Origin: Methylocystis echinoides | GTDB lineage: Bacteria; Pseudomonadota; Alphaproteobacteria; Rhizobiales; Beijerinckiaceae | Length of the DNA: 64,000 nt | NCBI RefSeq assembly: GCF_040687965.1 | Contig: NZ_CP156084.1 | Span: 3,100,501 to 3,164,500, forward strand | Direction of reading: 5' to 3' | Notes under the pieces: model-generated | Database searches by the model: none | Told to the model about the DNA's origin: nothing | The model's input: the letters and a program-made list of their open reading frames with translations, nothing else | Program-made: the position numbers and the translations under genes | Shown here: piece after piece, positions 57,135 through 64,000 of the stretch | Layout: each line of letters opens with the position of its first letter | How positions within the stretch are numbered: position 1 is the first letter of the stretch

Positions 57135-57302
57135 TTACTTGATCTTGGTTTCCTTGAACTCGACGTGCTTGCGCACGACGGGGTCATATTTCTTGAAGAC
57201 GAGCTTCTCGGTCTTGGTGCGCGCGTTCTTCTTGGTGACGTAGAAATAGCCCGTGTCCGCCGTGGACAGGAGCTTGATCTTGATCATGGCGGACTTGGCC
57301 AT
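57135..57302 (-). CDS. rpmG: 50S ribosomal protein L33
   Basis: 55 residues, start [20 protein letters not shown] and end [10 protein letters not shown], matching bacterial L33 in length and sequence. It contains no CxxC pairs, so it is the zinc-free form. Too short for usual ORF lists. Downstream of rnr and topA, the typical alphaproteobacterial order. Confidence 0.95.
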   Translation of the reverse strand: MAKSAMIKIKLLSTADTGYFYVTKKNARTKTEKLVFKKYDPVVRKHVEFKETKIK

Positions 57303-57419
57303 CGCACTCGTTCCAGTCTGATAGAGAACAGAAAAACGCCCCCGCCGCTACGAGAGTCGCGGCGGGCGACGAATTTGCGCGCACCATACGTGCGATGGGC
57401 GGGATGTCAAGGCGAATGG

Positions 57420-59708
57420 CTAACGCCGGCCCTTGACCCGCGCACGCTCGGCCCTTTTCGGGCCTTTCTCCCGCTTTCCGAAGGCGGATGGCGGCGGCGT
57501 CCGCTTTTCGCCGCCGCCGACCACCTCGAATCTCAGCGCCCCGGCGATCGGGGCGGCCTCGACGAGTCGCACCTCGACGACGTCGGCGAGTCGGTAGCTG
57601 ACGCCCGAGCGCGACGTCAGCGAATGGCTCGCTCCGTCGTAGGAATAATATTCACGCCCGAGCGTCGCCGCGGGAACAAAGCCATCGGCGCCGGTTTCGA
57701 TGAGGCGCACGAACAGGCCTGATTTGGTGACGCCGGAGATGCGCGCCCCGAAACGCGCGCCGATCTGGTCGGCAAGATAATGCGCGATCAGCCGGTCGAC
57801 CGTTTCACGCTCGGCCGCCATGGCCCGGCGTTCCGCGGCGGAGATCTTGGCGGCGACTTCGGCCAGTTCGCCCGCCGGCGTGTCGGGCAGGGCGCCCTCG
57901 CCGAGTCTCAGCGCGCGGATCAGCGCGCGATGCACGACGAGGTCGGCGTAGCGGCGGATCGGCGAGGTGAAATGCGCATAGCGCCGCAGGTTCAGGCCGA
58001 AATGGCCGTAGTTCTCATGCGTGTATTCAGCCTGCGCCTGCGTGCGCAGGATGATCTCATTGACGATGTTCTCATGCTCCAGGCCCTTCACGCGTTCGAG
58101 AATCACGTTGAAATTGGCGGGCTTGAGCACCTGTCCCTTGGCGAGTTTGACGCCGATCGTTTGCAGGAACTCGGCGAGCGCTGTGACTTTCTCCTTCGAC
58201 GGCTCGTCATGGGCGCGGTAGATGAGCTGCTGTCGCTGCTCTTCCAGCGTCTCGGCGGCCGCGACATTGGCGAGGATCATGAATTCTTCAATGAGCCGAT
58301 GCGCCTCGAGCCGCGGCGGGATGACGACGCGATCGAAAGAGCCGTCGGGCTTCAAGAGAATCTTGCGTTCGGGCAGATCGAGATCGAGCGGGGCGCGCAA
58401 GTTTCGCGCGTGCTGCAGGGCCTCATGCGCCGCATAAAGCGGGCGCAGCACGCTTTCGAGCAGCGGCGTCGTCTTGTCGTCCGGATTTCCGTCGATCGCC
58501 GCCTGGGCCTGCTGGTAGGAGAGCTTGGCGCGCGAACGCATCATCACGCGATGGAAGCTATGGCCGATCTTGCGCCCCTTGCTGGTCACGCGCATGCGCA
58601 CGGCGAGCGCCGGACGATCTTCGTTCTCGCGCAGCGAGCAGAGATCGTTGGAGATGCGTTCTGGGAGCATCGGCACCACGCGGTCGGGGAAATAGACCGA
58701 ATTGCCGCGCTCCAGCGCGTCTTTGTCGAGAGGCGCGCGAGGCTTTACGTAATAGGCCACGTCAGCGATCGCGACCGTGAGGATGAAGCCGCCGTCATTG
58801 TCCGGAGTCGGGTCGGGCGCGGCGTGCACGGCGTCGTCGTGATCCTTGGCGTCCGGGGGATCAATGGTCACGAGCGGCAGCTCGCGCCAGTCCTCTCGAC
58901 CCTGCAGCGTGGCGGGTTTGGCGCGTTCGGCTTCTGCGACGGCTTCGGCGCGGAAGACGTCGGGGATGTCGTGGGCGCGCAGCGCGATGAGGCTCACGGC
59001 CTTTTCACCGGTCACCGAGCCGAGCGTTTCCCGCACCCGCGCGCGCGGCGCCCCGAAGCGCGTCTTGCCGACGAGATCGACGGAAACGAGATCGCCCTCC
59101 TTGCCCTCGCCGAGATCGGCCGCCGCGACCATGAGTTCGCGGCCGGCCTGTTTCTTGTCGATGGGAACGATGCGGCCATGGCCGTTGGGCTCGACGCGCA
59201 GCACGCCCAGCACGCGATGGCGGGCGCGCGAAAGGAGCTTGACGACGCGGCCGACGTAAGGGGGCTCGTCGGGGCCGGCGTCGGGATCGGGTTCGGCGCG
59301 CACCAGCGCGCGGTCGCCGACGCCGGGCAGGGGCTCGCCGGGCCTCGCGCGGCGCGGGGCGCGGATGAGAATGCGCGGCGGCTCGCCGAGCGCATCCTCG
59401 TCCCATTCGACGGGAACCGCGATCAGTTCGCCTTCCTTGTCGCGTCCGACGACGTCGACGAGAGCGACGGGGGGCAGCGCGCCCTTGCGGTTGAGGCGAC
59501 GGCCGCGCTTTTCGATCGCGCCTTCGTCGGCGAGCGAGGAAATCATGCGCTTGAGCGCGACGCGGTCCTCGCCCTTGAGACCGAAAGCGCGGGCGATCTC
59601 GCGCACGCCGATCTTGCGGGGGCCGCCCGCTTCGCGCTCGCGGGCGATAAAGGCTAGAATATCGTCTCGGGTGGGTTGTTGCGGTGCTTTTTTTGTCGGC
59701 AAGGCCAT
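57420..59708 (-). CDS. rnr: Ribonuclease R
   Basis: 762 residues. 3'-5' exoribonuclease that degrades structured RNA. An N-terminal winged-helix region and cold-shock domains precede the RNB catalytic domain with the aspartate cluster IDPPDAKDHDDAVHA, the block YYVKPRAPLDKDAL, and FTSPIRRYADLVVHRAL. A C-terminal S1 domain (GARFGARISGVTKSGLFVRL) is followed by a Lys/Arg-rich tail. Between topA and rpmG. Confidence 0.96.
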   Translation of the reverse strand: MALPTKKAPQQPTRDDILAFIAREREAGGPRKIGVREIARAFGLKGEDRVALKRMISSLADEGAIEKRGRRLNRKGALPPVALVDVVGRDKEGELIAVPVEWDEDALGEPPRILIRAPRRARPGEPLPGVGDRALVRAEPDPDAGPDEPPYVGRVVKLLSRARHRVLGVLRVEPNGHGRIVPIDKKQAGRELMVAAADLGEGKEGDLVSVDLVGKTRFGAPRARVRETLGSVTGEKAVSLIALRAHDIPDVFRAEAVAEAERAKPATLQGREDWRELPLVTIDPPDAKDHDDAVHAAPDPTPDNDGGFILTVAIADVAYYVKPRAPLDKDALERGNSVYFPDRVVPMLPERISNDLCSLRENEDRPALAVRMRVTSKGRKIGHSFHRVMMRSRAKLSYQQAQAAIDGNPDDKTTPLLESVLRPLYAAHEALQHARNLRAPLDLDLPERKILLKPDGSFDRVVIPPRLEAHRLIEEFMILANVAAAETLEEQRQQLIYRAHDEPSKEKVTALAEFLQTIGVKLAKGQVLKPANFNVILERVKGLEHENIVNEIILRTQAQAEYTHENYGHFGLNLRRYAHFTSPIRRYADLVVHRALIRALRLGEGALPDTPAGELAEVAAKISAAERRAMAAERETVDRLIAHYLADQIGARFGARISGVTKSGLFVRLIETGADGFVPAATLGREYYSYDGASHSLTSRSGVSYRLADVVEVRLVEAAPIAGALRFEVVGGGEKRTPPPSAFGKREKGPKRAERARVKGRR

Positions 59709-59824
59709 GCTCTATCGCCCGGCGGGGCGCCGGACCTGTGAAAATCTTTTTCTCAACATATGGTCTGCAGGGCCGTTACGCCATGGCGGGCGCGTTGTTG
59801 TGACTTAAGCTGTTGTCGGCCCGC

Positions 59825-59953
59825 CCTCGCCCTTCGAGACGCCGACTGCGGCGGCTCCTCAGGATGAGGGCTAGGTTTGAGCTTTACGCTGGCGGGCGGC
59901 AAGACAGGCCGCACCCTGAGGAGCGAGCGCAGCTCGCGTCTCGAAGGGCGAGG
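59825..59953. repeat. Inverted pair of REP-like elements
   Basis: Unit 59825-59870 (CCCTTCGAGACGCCGACTGC then GGCGGCTCCTCAGGATGAGG) and unit 59911-59953 (CACCCTGAGGAGCGAGCGCA then GCTCGCGTCTCGAAGGGCGAGG) are inverted relative to each other. They belong to the same family as 7725-7894. They can pair into a long hairpin in the rnr-topA gap. Confidence 0.8.
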
Positions 59954-59977
59954 CCGCCTCGGCCTTTGATGGCCAGA

Positions 59978-62860
59978 TTACCGCGCCGCCGCCTTTTTCG
60001 TCACCGCCTTCTTCGCTGGCGCCTTCTTCGTGGCCGCGGCCTTCTTCACCGGCTTTGCGTCCTCGAAAGGCGTCTCGTCGCTATCCTCGATAATTTTCTT
60101 CGTCGCCGCCTTTTTCGCGGGGGCCTTCTTGGGGGCCGCCTTCTTCTTCGGCGCGCCGCCCTTCTCCTCGATGAGCTTGATCGCGTCGTCGAGCGTCACA
60201 TCCTCGGCCGAGAGGCTTTTCGGCAGCGTAGCGTTCACCTTGCCGAGATTGACGTAGGGGCCGAAGCGTCCGGCGCGCACGGTGATGGTTCCGCCATCCG
60301 GGTGCTCGCCGAGGACGCGCCCGCCGGTCGTCCCGCCGCCGCCCGCGGCCTTGGCGGCGATCATCTCCAGCGCCTGTTCGAGGGTCAGCGACGCCGGGTC
60401 GACGGCCCGGGGGATTGTCGCGTTGATCTTGCCCCAGTTCACATAAGGGCCGAAACGGCCGGATTTCACCGTCACCGCGCCGCCGTCGGGATGGTCGCCG
60501 AGCGAGCGGCCCGGCTCCGACGCGCGCGAGAAGCGCGAACCGCCGGCGCCCGATTCTTTCTGCACGATCAGGTCGATCGCCCGGTTGGCGCCGATCGTCA
60601 GCACATCGTCCGCGCCGCCGACGTTGGCGTAGGTCTTGCCGTGCTGCACATAGGGGCCGAAACGGCCGATGTTGGCGACGATCGGCTCGCCGGTCGTCGG
60701 GTGCTTCGCGACCTCGCGCGGCAGCGATAGCAGCGCCAGCGCCTGCTGGAGCGTGAGGTCGTCCGGCTTGATGTTTTTCGGCAGCGACGCGCGCTTGGGC
60801 TTTTCGCCGCCGTCCTCCTGCTCGCCCTCCTGCACATAGGCGCCGAAACGTCCGTCGCGCAGCGTGATCTCTGCGCCGGTCTCCGGGTCCTGGCCCAGCA
60901 CTTTCACGCCGGGGCGCGCGTTCTCGGCGGCGTCGCCGGTCGGCGGCGAGAGCGTCCGCGTATAGCGGCACTCGGGATAATTCGAGCAGCCGATGAAGGC
61001 GCCGAATTTGCCGACCTTGAGCGACAATTGTCCGGCGTTGCAAGCCGGGCAGAGGCGGGGATCGGAGCCGTCCTCCTTCGCGGGGAAGATATGCGGGCCC
61101 AGAAGCTCGTTCAAACTGTCGAGCACCTGCGTCGTGCGCAGATCCTTGGTCTCGTTCACCGCTGCGGAAAAATCGCGCCAGAAGTCGCGCAGCACCTCTT
61201 TCCAGTCGATCTCGTTGTTGGAGACGAGATCGAGCTTTTCTTCGAGGTCCGCCGTGAAGTCGAATTCGACGTAGCGCGTGAAGAAGCTTTCCAGAAAGGC
61301 GACGACGAGGCGCCCCTTGTCTTCCGGGATCAGCCGCTTCTTGTCGAGCCGCACATAGTCGCGGTCGCGCAGCGTCGCGAGCGTCGAGGCGTAAGTCGAG
61401 GGGCGGCCGATGCCGAGCTCCTCCATGCGCTTCACCAGCGTCGCCTCGGTGTAGCGCGGGGGCGGCTCGGTGAAATGCTGGGTGGCGTCGATCTTTTCGC
61501 GCGTGCAGGGCTCGCCTTCCTTCATCGGCGGCAGGCGGCCGCTCTCCTCGTCGCCGTCGTCGTCGCGGCCTTCCTGATAAAGCGCCAGGAAGCCGGGAAA
61601 GCGCACGACCTGACCCGTCGCGCGCAGATCGAGCGTGCGGGCGCCGGCCTTCGCCTCGATGTCGACCGTGGTGCGTTCGAGCTCGGCCGACTCCATCTGG
61701 CTCGCGATCGTGCGGGTCCAGATCAACTCGTAGAGCTTGGCCTGGTCGGGCTCCAGATATTTCGCGACGTCCTTCGGCAGGCGGGCGGCGTCGGTCGGGC
61801 GGATCGCCTCATGGGCTTCCTGCGCGTTCTTGGCCTTGGCGGAATATTTTCGCGGGGCGTCGGGGACGAAGCGGTCGCCATATTCCTTGGCGATGACGCG
61901 GCGCGCGCTGGCCACGGCCTCGGGCGCCATGTCGACTCCGTCGGTTCGCATATAAGTAATGAGTCCGACGGTCTCGCCGCCGACGTCGACTCCCTCATAA
62001 AGGCGCTGCGCGATGCGCATGGTGATCGCCGGGGCGAGGCCGAGCTTGCGCGAGGCTTCCTGCTGCAGCGTCGAGGTGGTGAAGGGCGCGTAAGGATGCC
62101 GCTTCACCGGCTTGGCTTCGACCGAGCGCACGGTGAAGCTCGCCGCGAGCAGCGCCTTCTTGAAGTCTTCGGCCTCTTCGCCCTTGCCGATGTCGAGCCG
62201 GGCGATCTTCTTGCCGTCTGCGCCGACGAGCCGGGCGATGAAGGGCTCGCCCGCTTTGGTCTTCAGATGCGCGACGAGCGACCAATATTCCTGCGCGACG
62301 AACTTCTCGATTTCGAGCTCACGGTCGCAGACGAGGCGCAGCGCCACAGACTGGACGCGGCCGGCCGACCGCGCGCCGGGGAGCTTGCGCCACAGCACCG
62401 GCGAGAGGGTGAAGCCGACGAGATAGTCGAGCGCGCGGCGGGCGAGATAGGCGTCGACCAGCGCCTGGTCGATCTGGCGCGGATTCGCCATCGCCTCGCG
62501 CACCGCGTCCTTGGTGATGGCGTTGAAGACGACGCGCTCGATTTTCTTGTCTTTGAGCGCCTTCTTCTTGTTGAGAATCTCGATCAGATGCCAGGAGATG
62601 GCCTCGCCTTCGCGATCCGGGTCGGTGGCGAGAATGACTTTGTCGGCGTCCTTGACGGCCTGGGCGATCTCGGAGACGCGCTTGGCGCCCCTTGCGTCCA
62701 TCTCCCAGACCATGGCGAAGTCGGCGTCCGGATCGACTGAGCCGTCCTTCGGCGGCAGGTCGCGGACATGGCCCATGCTGGCGAGGACGTGGAAATCGCG
62801 GCCCAAATACTTGTTGATGGTCTTGGCCTTGGCCGGCGATTCAACGATGACGACGTTCAT
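59978..62860 (-). CDS. topA: DNA topoisomerase I
   Basis: 960 residues. Relaxes negative supercoils. Toprim domain starting MNVVIVESPAKAKTINKYLG, catalytic tyrosine in LITYMRTDG (near residue 304), one C4 zinc finger (CPACNAG ... CSNYPEC), and three or more C-terminal topo repeats (GRFGPYVQHGK, GRFGPYVNWGK, GRFGPYVNLGK). The last ~60 residues form a Lys/Ala/Pro-rich tail of repeated KKA/KKAP units, similar in composition to the CarD tail at 16 kb. Confidence 0.97.
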   Translation of the reverse strand: MNVVIVESPAKAKTINKYLGRDFHVLASMGHVRDLPPKDGSVDPDADFAMVWEMDARGAKRVSEIAQAVKDADKVILATDPDREGEAISWHLIEILNKKKALKDKKIERVVFNAITKDAVREAMANPRQIDQALVDAYLARRALDYLVGFTLSPVLWRKLPGARSAGRVQSVALRLVCDRELEIEKFVAQEYWSLVAHLKTKAGEPFIARLVGADGKKIARLDIGKGEEAEDFKKALLAASFTVRSVEAKPVKRHPYAPFTTSTLQQEASRKLGLAPAITMRIAQRLYEGVDVGGETVGLITYMRTDGVDMAPEAVASARRVIAKEYGDRFVPDAPRKYSAKAKNAQEAHEAIRPTDAARLPKDVAKYLEPDQAKLYELIWTRTIASQMESAELERTTVDIEAKAGARTLDLRATGQVVRFPGFLALYQEGRDDDGDEESGRLPPMKEGEPCTREKIDATQHFTEPPPRYTEATLVKRMEELGIGRPSTYASTLATLRDRDYVRLDKKRLIPEDKGRLVVAFLESFFTRYVEFDFTADLEEKLDLVSNNEIDWKEVLRDFWRDFSAAVNETKDLRTTQVLDSLNELLGPHIFPAKEDGSDPRLCPACNAGQLSLKVGKFGAFIGCSNYPECRYTRTLSPPTGDAAENARPGVKVLGQDPETGAEITLRDGRFGAYVQEGEQEDGGEKPKRASLPKNIKPDDLTLQQALALLSLPREVAKHPTTGEPIVANIGRFGPYVQHGKTYANVGGADDVLTIGANRAIDLIVQKESGAGGSRFSRASEPGRSLGDHPDGGAVTVKSGRFGPYVNWGKINATIPRAVDPASLTLEQALEMIAAKAAGGGGTTGGRVLGEHPDGGTITVRAGRFGPYVNLGKVNATLPKSLSAEDVTLDDAIKLIEEKGGAPKKKAAPKKAPAKKAATKKIIEDSDETPFEDAKPVKKAAATKKAPAKKAVTKKAAAR

Positions 62861-62964
62861 TCCTGATCAATCCCGGAGCGCGCCGGTCCGGCGCATGGGG
62901 CGCGAAGATGGGCAGAACCGGCGGCGGCTGTCAAATTGGACGCGAATCGGGAAGGGGAAGCCAC

Positions 62965-63456
62965 ATGGCCGGAAATGACGACAAAGAGAGCCGCCCGCGG
63001 GCCGTTCAGGCGGCCGAGGTGGCGCCCCGAAACAGACCGTCGCTGTATCCCGCGCCTTTCGCCGATCGGGTTGCGGGACGCGAAAAACGCGCCCTCGGCG
63101 ACGCCTTCGGGCTCACCAACTTTGGCGTCAATCTCACTCGCCTTGCGCCGGGGGCGTCTTCGGCGCTGCTGCATCGCCACCGCCGGCAGGACGAGTTCGT
63201 CTATATTCTCGAAGGCGCGCCGACGCTGGTGACGGAGGACGGCGAGACGCAGCTTGGGCCGGGAATGTGCGCCGGCTTTCCGGCGGGCGGCGTCGCCCAT
63301 CGGCTCGTCAATCGAACCGACACAGACGCGCTCTATCTCGAGGTTGGCGACCGTACCCCGGAGGACTGCGCGGAATACCCCGCCGACGATCTCGAGGCGC
63401 GCCTCGGCCCGGACGGGCGCTGGCGGTTCTTCCACAAGGACGGACGTCCTTATTAG
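62965..63456 (+). CDS. Cupin-domain protein
   Basis: 163 residues from ATG 62965 (GAAGGGGAAG upstream). Central cupin with the metal-ligand motif LLHRHRRQDEFVYILEG and second motif GGVAHRLVN. An arginine-rich lead (~30 residues) and a C-terminal WRFFHKDG end. Related proteins include sugar isomerases and XRE-associated cupins, but this one has no DNA-binding domain and no assignable substrate. Confidence 0.8.
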   Translation: MAGNDDKESRPRAVQAAEVAPRNRPSLYPAPFADRVAGREKRALGDAFGLTNFGVNLTRLAPGASSALLHRHRRQDEFVYILEGAPTLVTEDGETQLGPGMCAGFPAGGVAHRLVNRTDTDALYLEVGDRTPEDCAEYPADDLEARLGPDGRWRFFHKDGRPY

Positions 63457-63490
63457 ATGGTTAAAGCCCCGCGGGGCAGGGGTCCAATCA

Positions 63491-64000
63491 ATGGCCGGGA
63501 TCATCAGTTTCAACGGCGTCGAATTCTTGAACACCTTCGTCTCGCTCCTAGTGGCGCTCGTGCTCGGCACGCTGATCGGCGCGGAGCGGCAATATCGCCA
63601 GCGCAACGCCGGCCTGCGCACGAATGCCCTTGTCGCGCTGGGCGCCTCCGCCTTCGTCGATCTCGGCATGCGGCTGATGGGCAATCAGGGCGCGACCCAG
63701 GTTCTCGCCTATGTCGCGTCGGGCGTCGGCTTCCTCGGCGCGGGCGTGATTTTGAAGGAGGGTATGAATATCCGCGGCCTCAACACGGCCGCGACAATCT
63801 GGTGCTCGGCGGTGACGGGCGCCTTCGCCGGCGCCGACCATCCGGCCGAAGCGCTGCTCATGTGCGGCTTTGTGTTGGCGGGCAACACCTTCCTGCGGCC
63901 GCTCGTCAATTTCATCGAACGCGCGCCGATCGACGAGAGCCAGACCGAGGCGACCTTCGAATTGCGGGTGAGCACGGACGACGCGAGTCGCGACGCTTTG
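63491..64000 (+). CDS. MgtC/SapB-type membrane protein (3' end outside window)
   Basis: At least 170 residues, running off the window. Start at ATG 63491 with AGGGG about 9 nt upstream. The N-terminal domain has the signature IGAERQYRQRNAGLRTNALV, ALGASAFVDLG and VGFLGAGVILKEG of MgtC-family proteins, with four to five membrane helices. The C-terminal cytoplasmic part starts near 63940 and is cut. Possible roles in magnesium limitation or membrane ATPase control are family knowledge only. Confidence 0.88.
   Translation, partial: MAGIISFNGVEFLNTFVSLLVALVLGTLIGAERQYRQRNAGLRTNALVALGASAFVDLGMRLMGNQGATQVLAYVASGVGFLGAGVILKEGMNIRGLNTAATIWCSAVTGAFAGADHPAEALLMCGFVLAGNTFLRPLVNFIERAPIDESQTEATFELRVSTDDASRDAL

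Overview
The window looks like chromosomal DNA of a GC-rich alphaproteobacterial (type II) methanotroph, most likely Methylocystis or Methylosinus. The main evidence is a pmoC gene (33953-34720) encoding the PmoC subunit of particulate methane monooxygenase with both metal-site ligand sets intact. Gene orders typical of Rhizobiales support this: cpoB-tilS-ftsH, fdxA and carD, hflK-hflC-degP, clpS-clpA, and topA-rnr-rpmG. The genus is inferred from protein resemblance only.

Layout. 0-7.7 kb: 3' part of uvrB, a beta-barrel outer-membrane protein, a large calcium-binding-repeat/DUF4214 surface protein, glmM and an ArsC-like reductase. 7.7-24.9 kb: housekeeping block with REP-like repeats, ftsH copy 1, tilS, cpoB, a nuclease-like protein, an M48 protease lipoprotein, rpoH, a CarD protein with a very long lysine/alanine-rich tail, fdxA, an RMD1-family protein, miaA, serB and degP-hflC-hflK. 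25-39 kb: accessory stretch starting at tRNA-Ser(GCU), with two tandem outer-membrane proteins, a LuxR/LuxI quorum-sensing pair with twin lux-box palindromes, a DJ-1/AraC/LOV fusion regulator divergent from ftsH copy 2, the orphan pmoC with a new 40-residue ORF behind it, a run of small membrane or secreted proteins, and a membrane protein carrying five copies of an S-x-W-T-x-x-A-Y-x-x-R-E motif. 39-64 kb: dctA, uvrA, a four-gene polysaccharide cluster (Wzy-like, flippase, methyltransferase, glycosyltransferase), clpA-clpS, a DEAD-box helicase, a lipoprotein-kdsB-pheA-hinT operon, rpmG, rnr, topA, a cupin protein and a truncated MgtC-type membrane protein.

How it works together. Much of the housekeeping content concerns envelope and protein quality control: two FtsH proteases, HflKC (known FtsH partners), DegP, ClpAS, an M48 protease and RpoH. 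The most unusual part is 28-35 kb, where cell-density signalling (LuxRI), a predicted blue-light receptor/transcription factor, a second FtsH and an orphan methane-monooxygenase subunit lie side by side. The two ftsH genes share a 1,435-bp gapless, nearly identical tract in inverted orientation, which points to gene conversion and could allow inversion of the 22.8 kb between them.

Several genes are shorter than usual gene-finder limits (26-57 residues). They were found by reading the gaps, and most have clear ribosome-binding sites.
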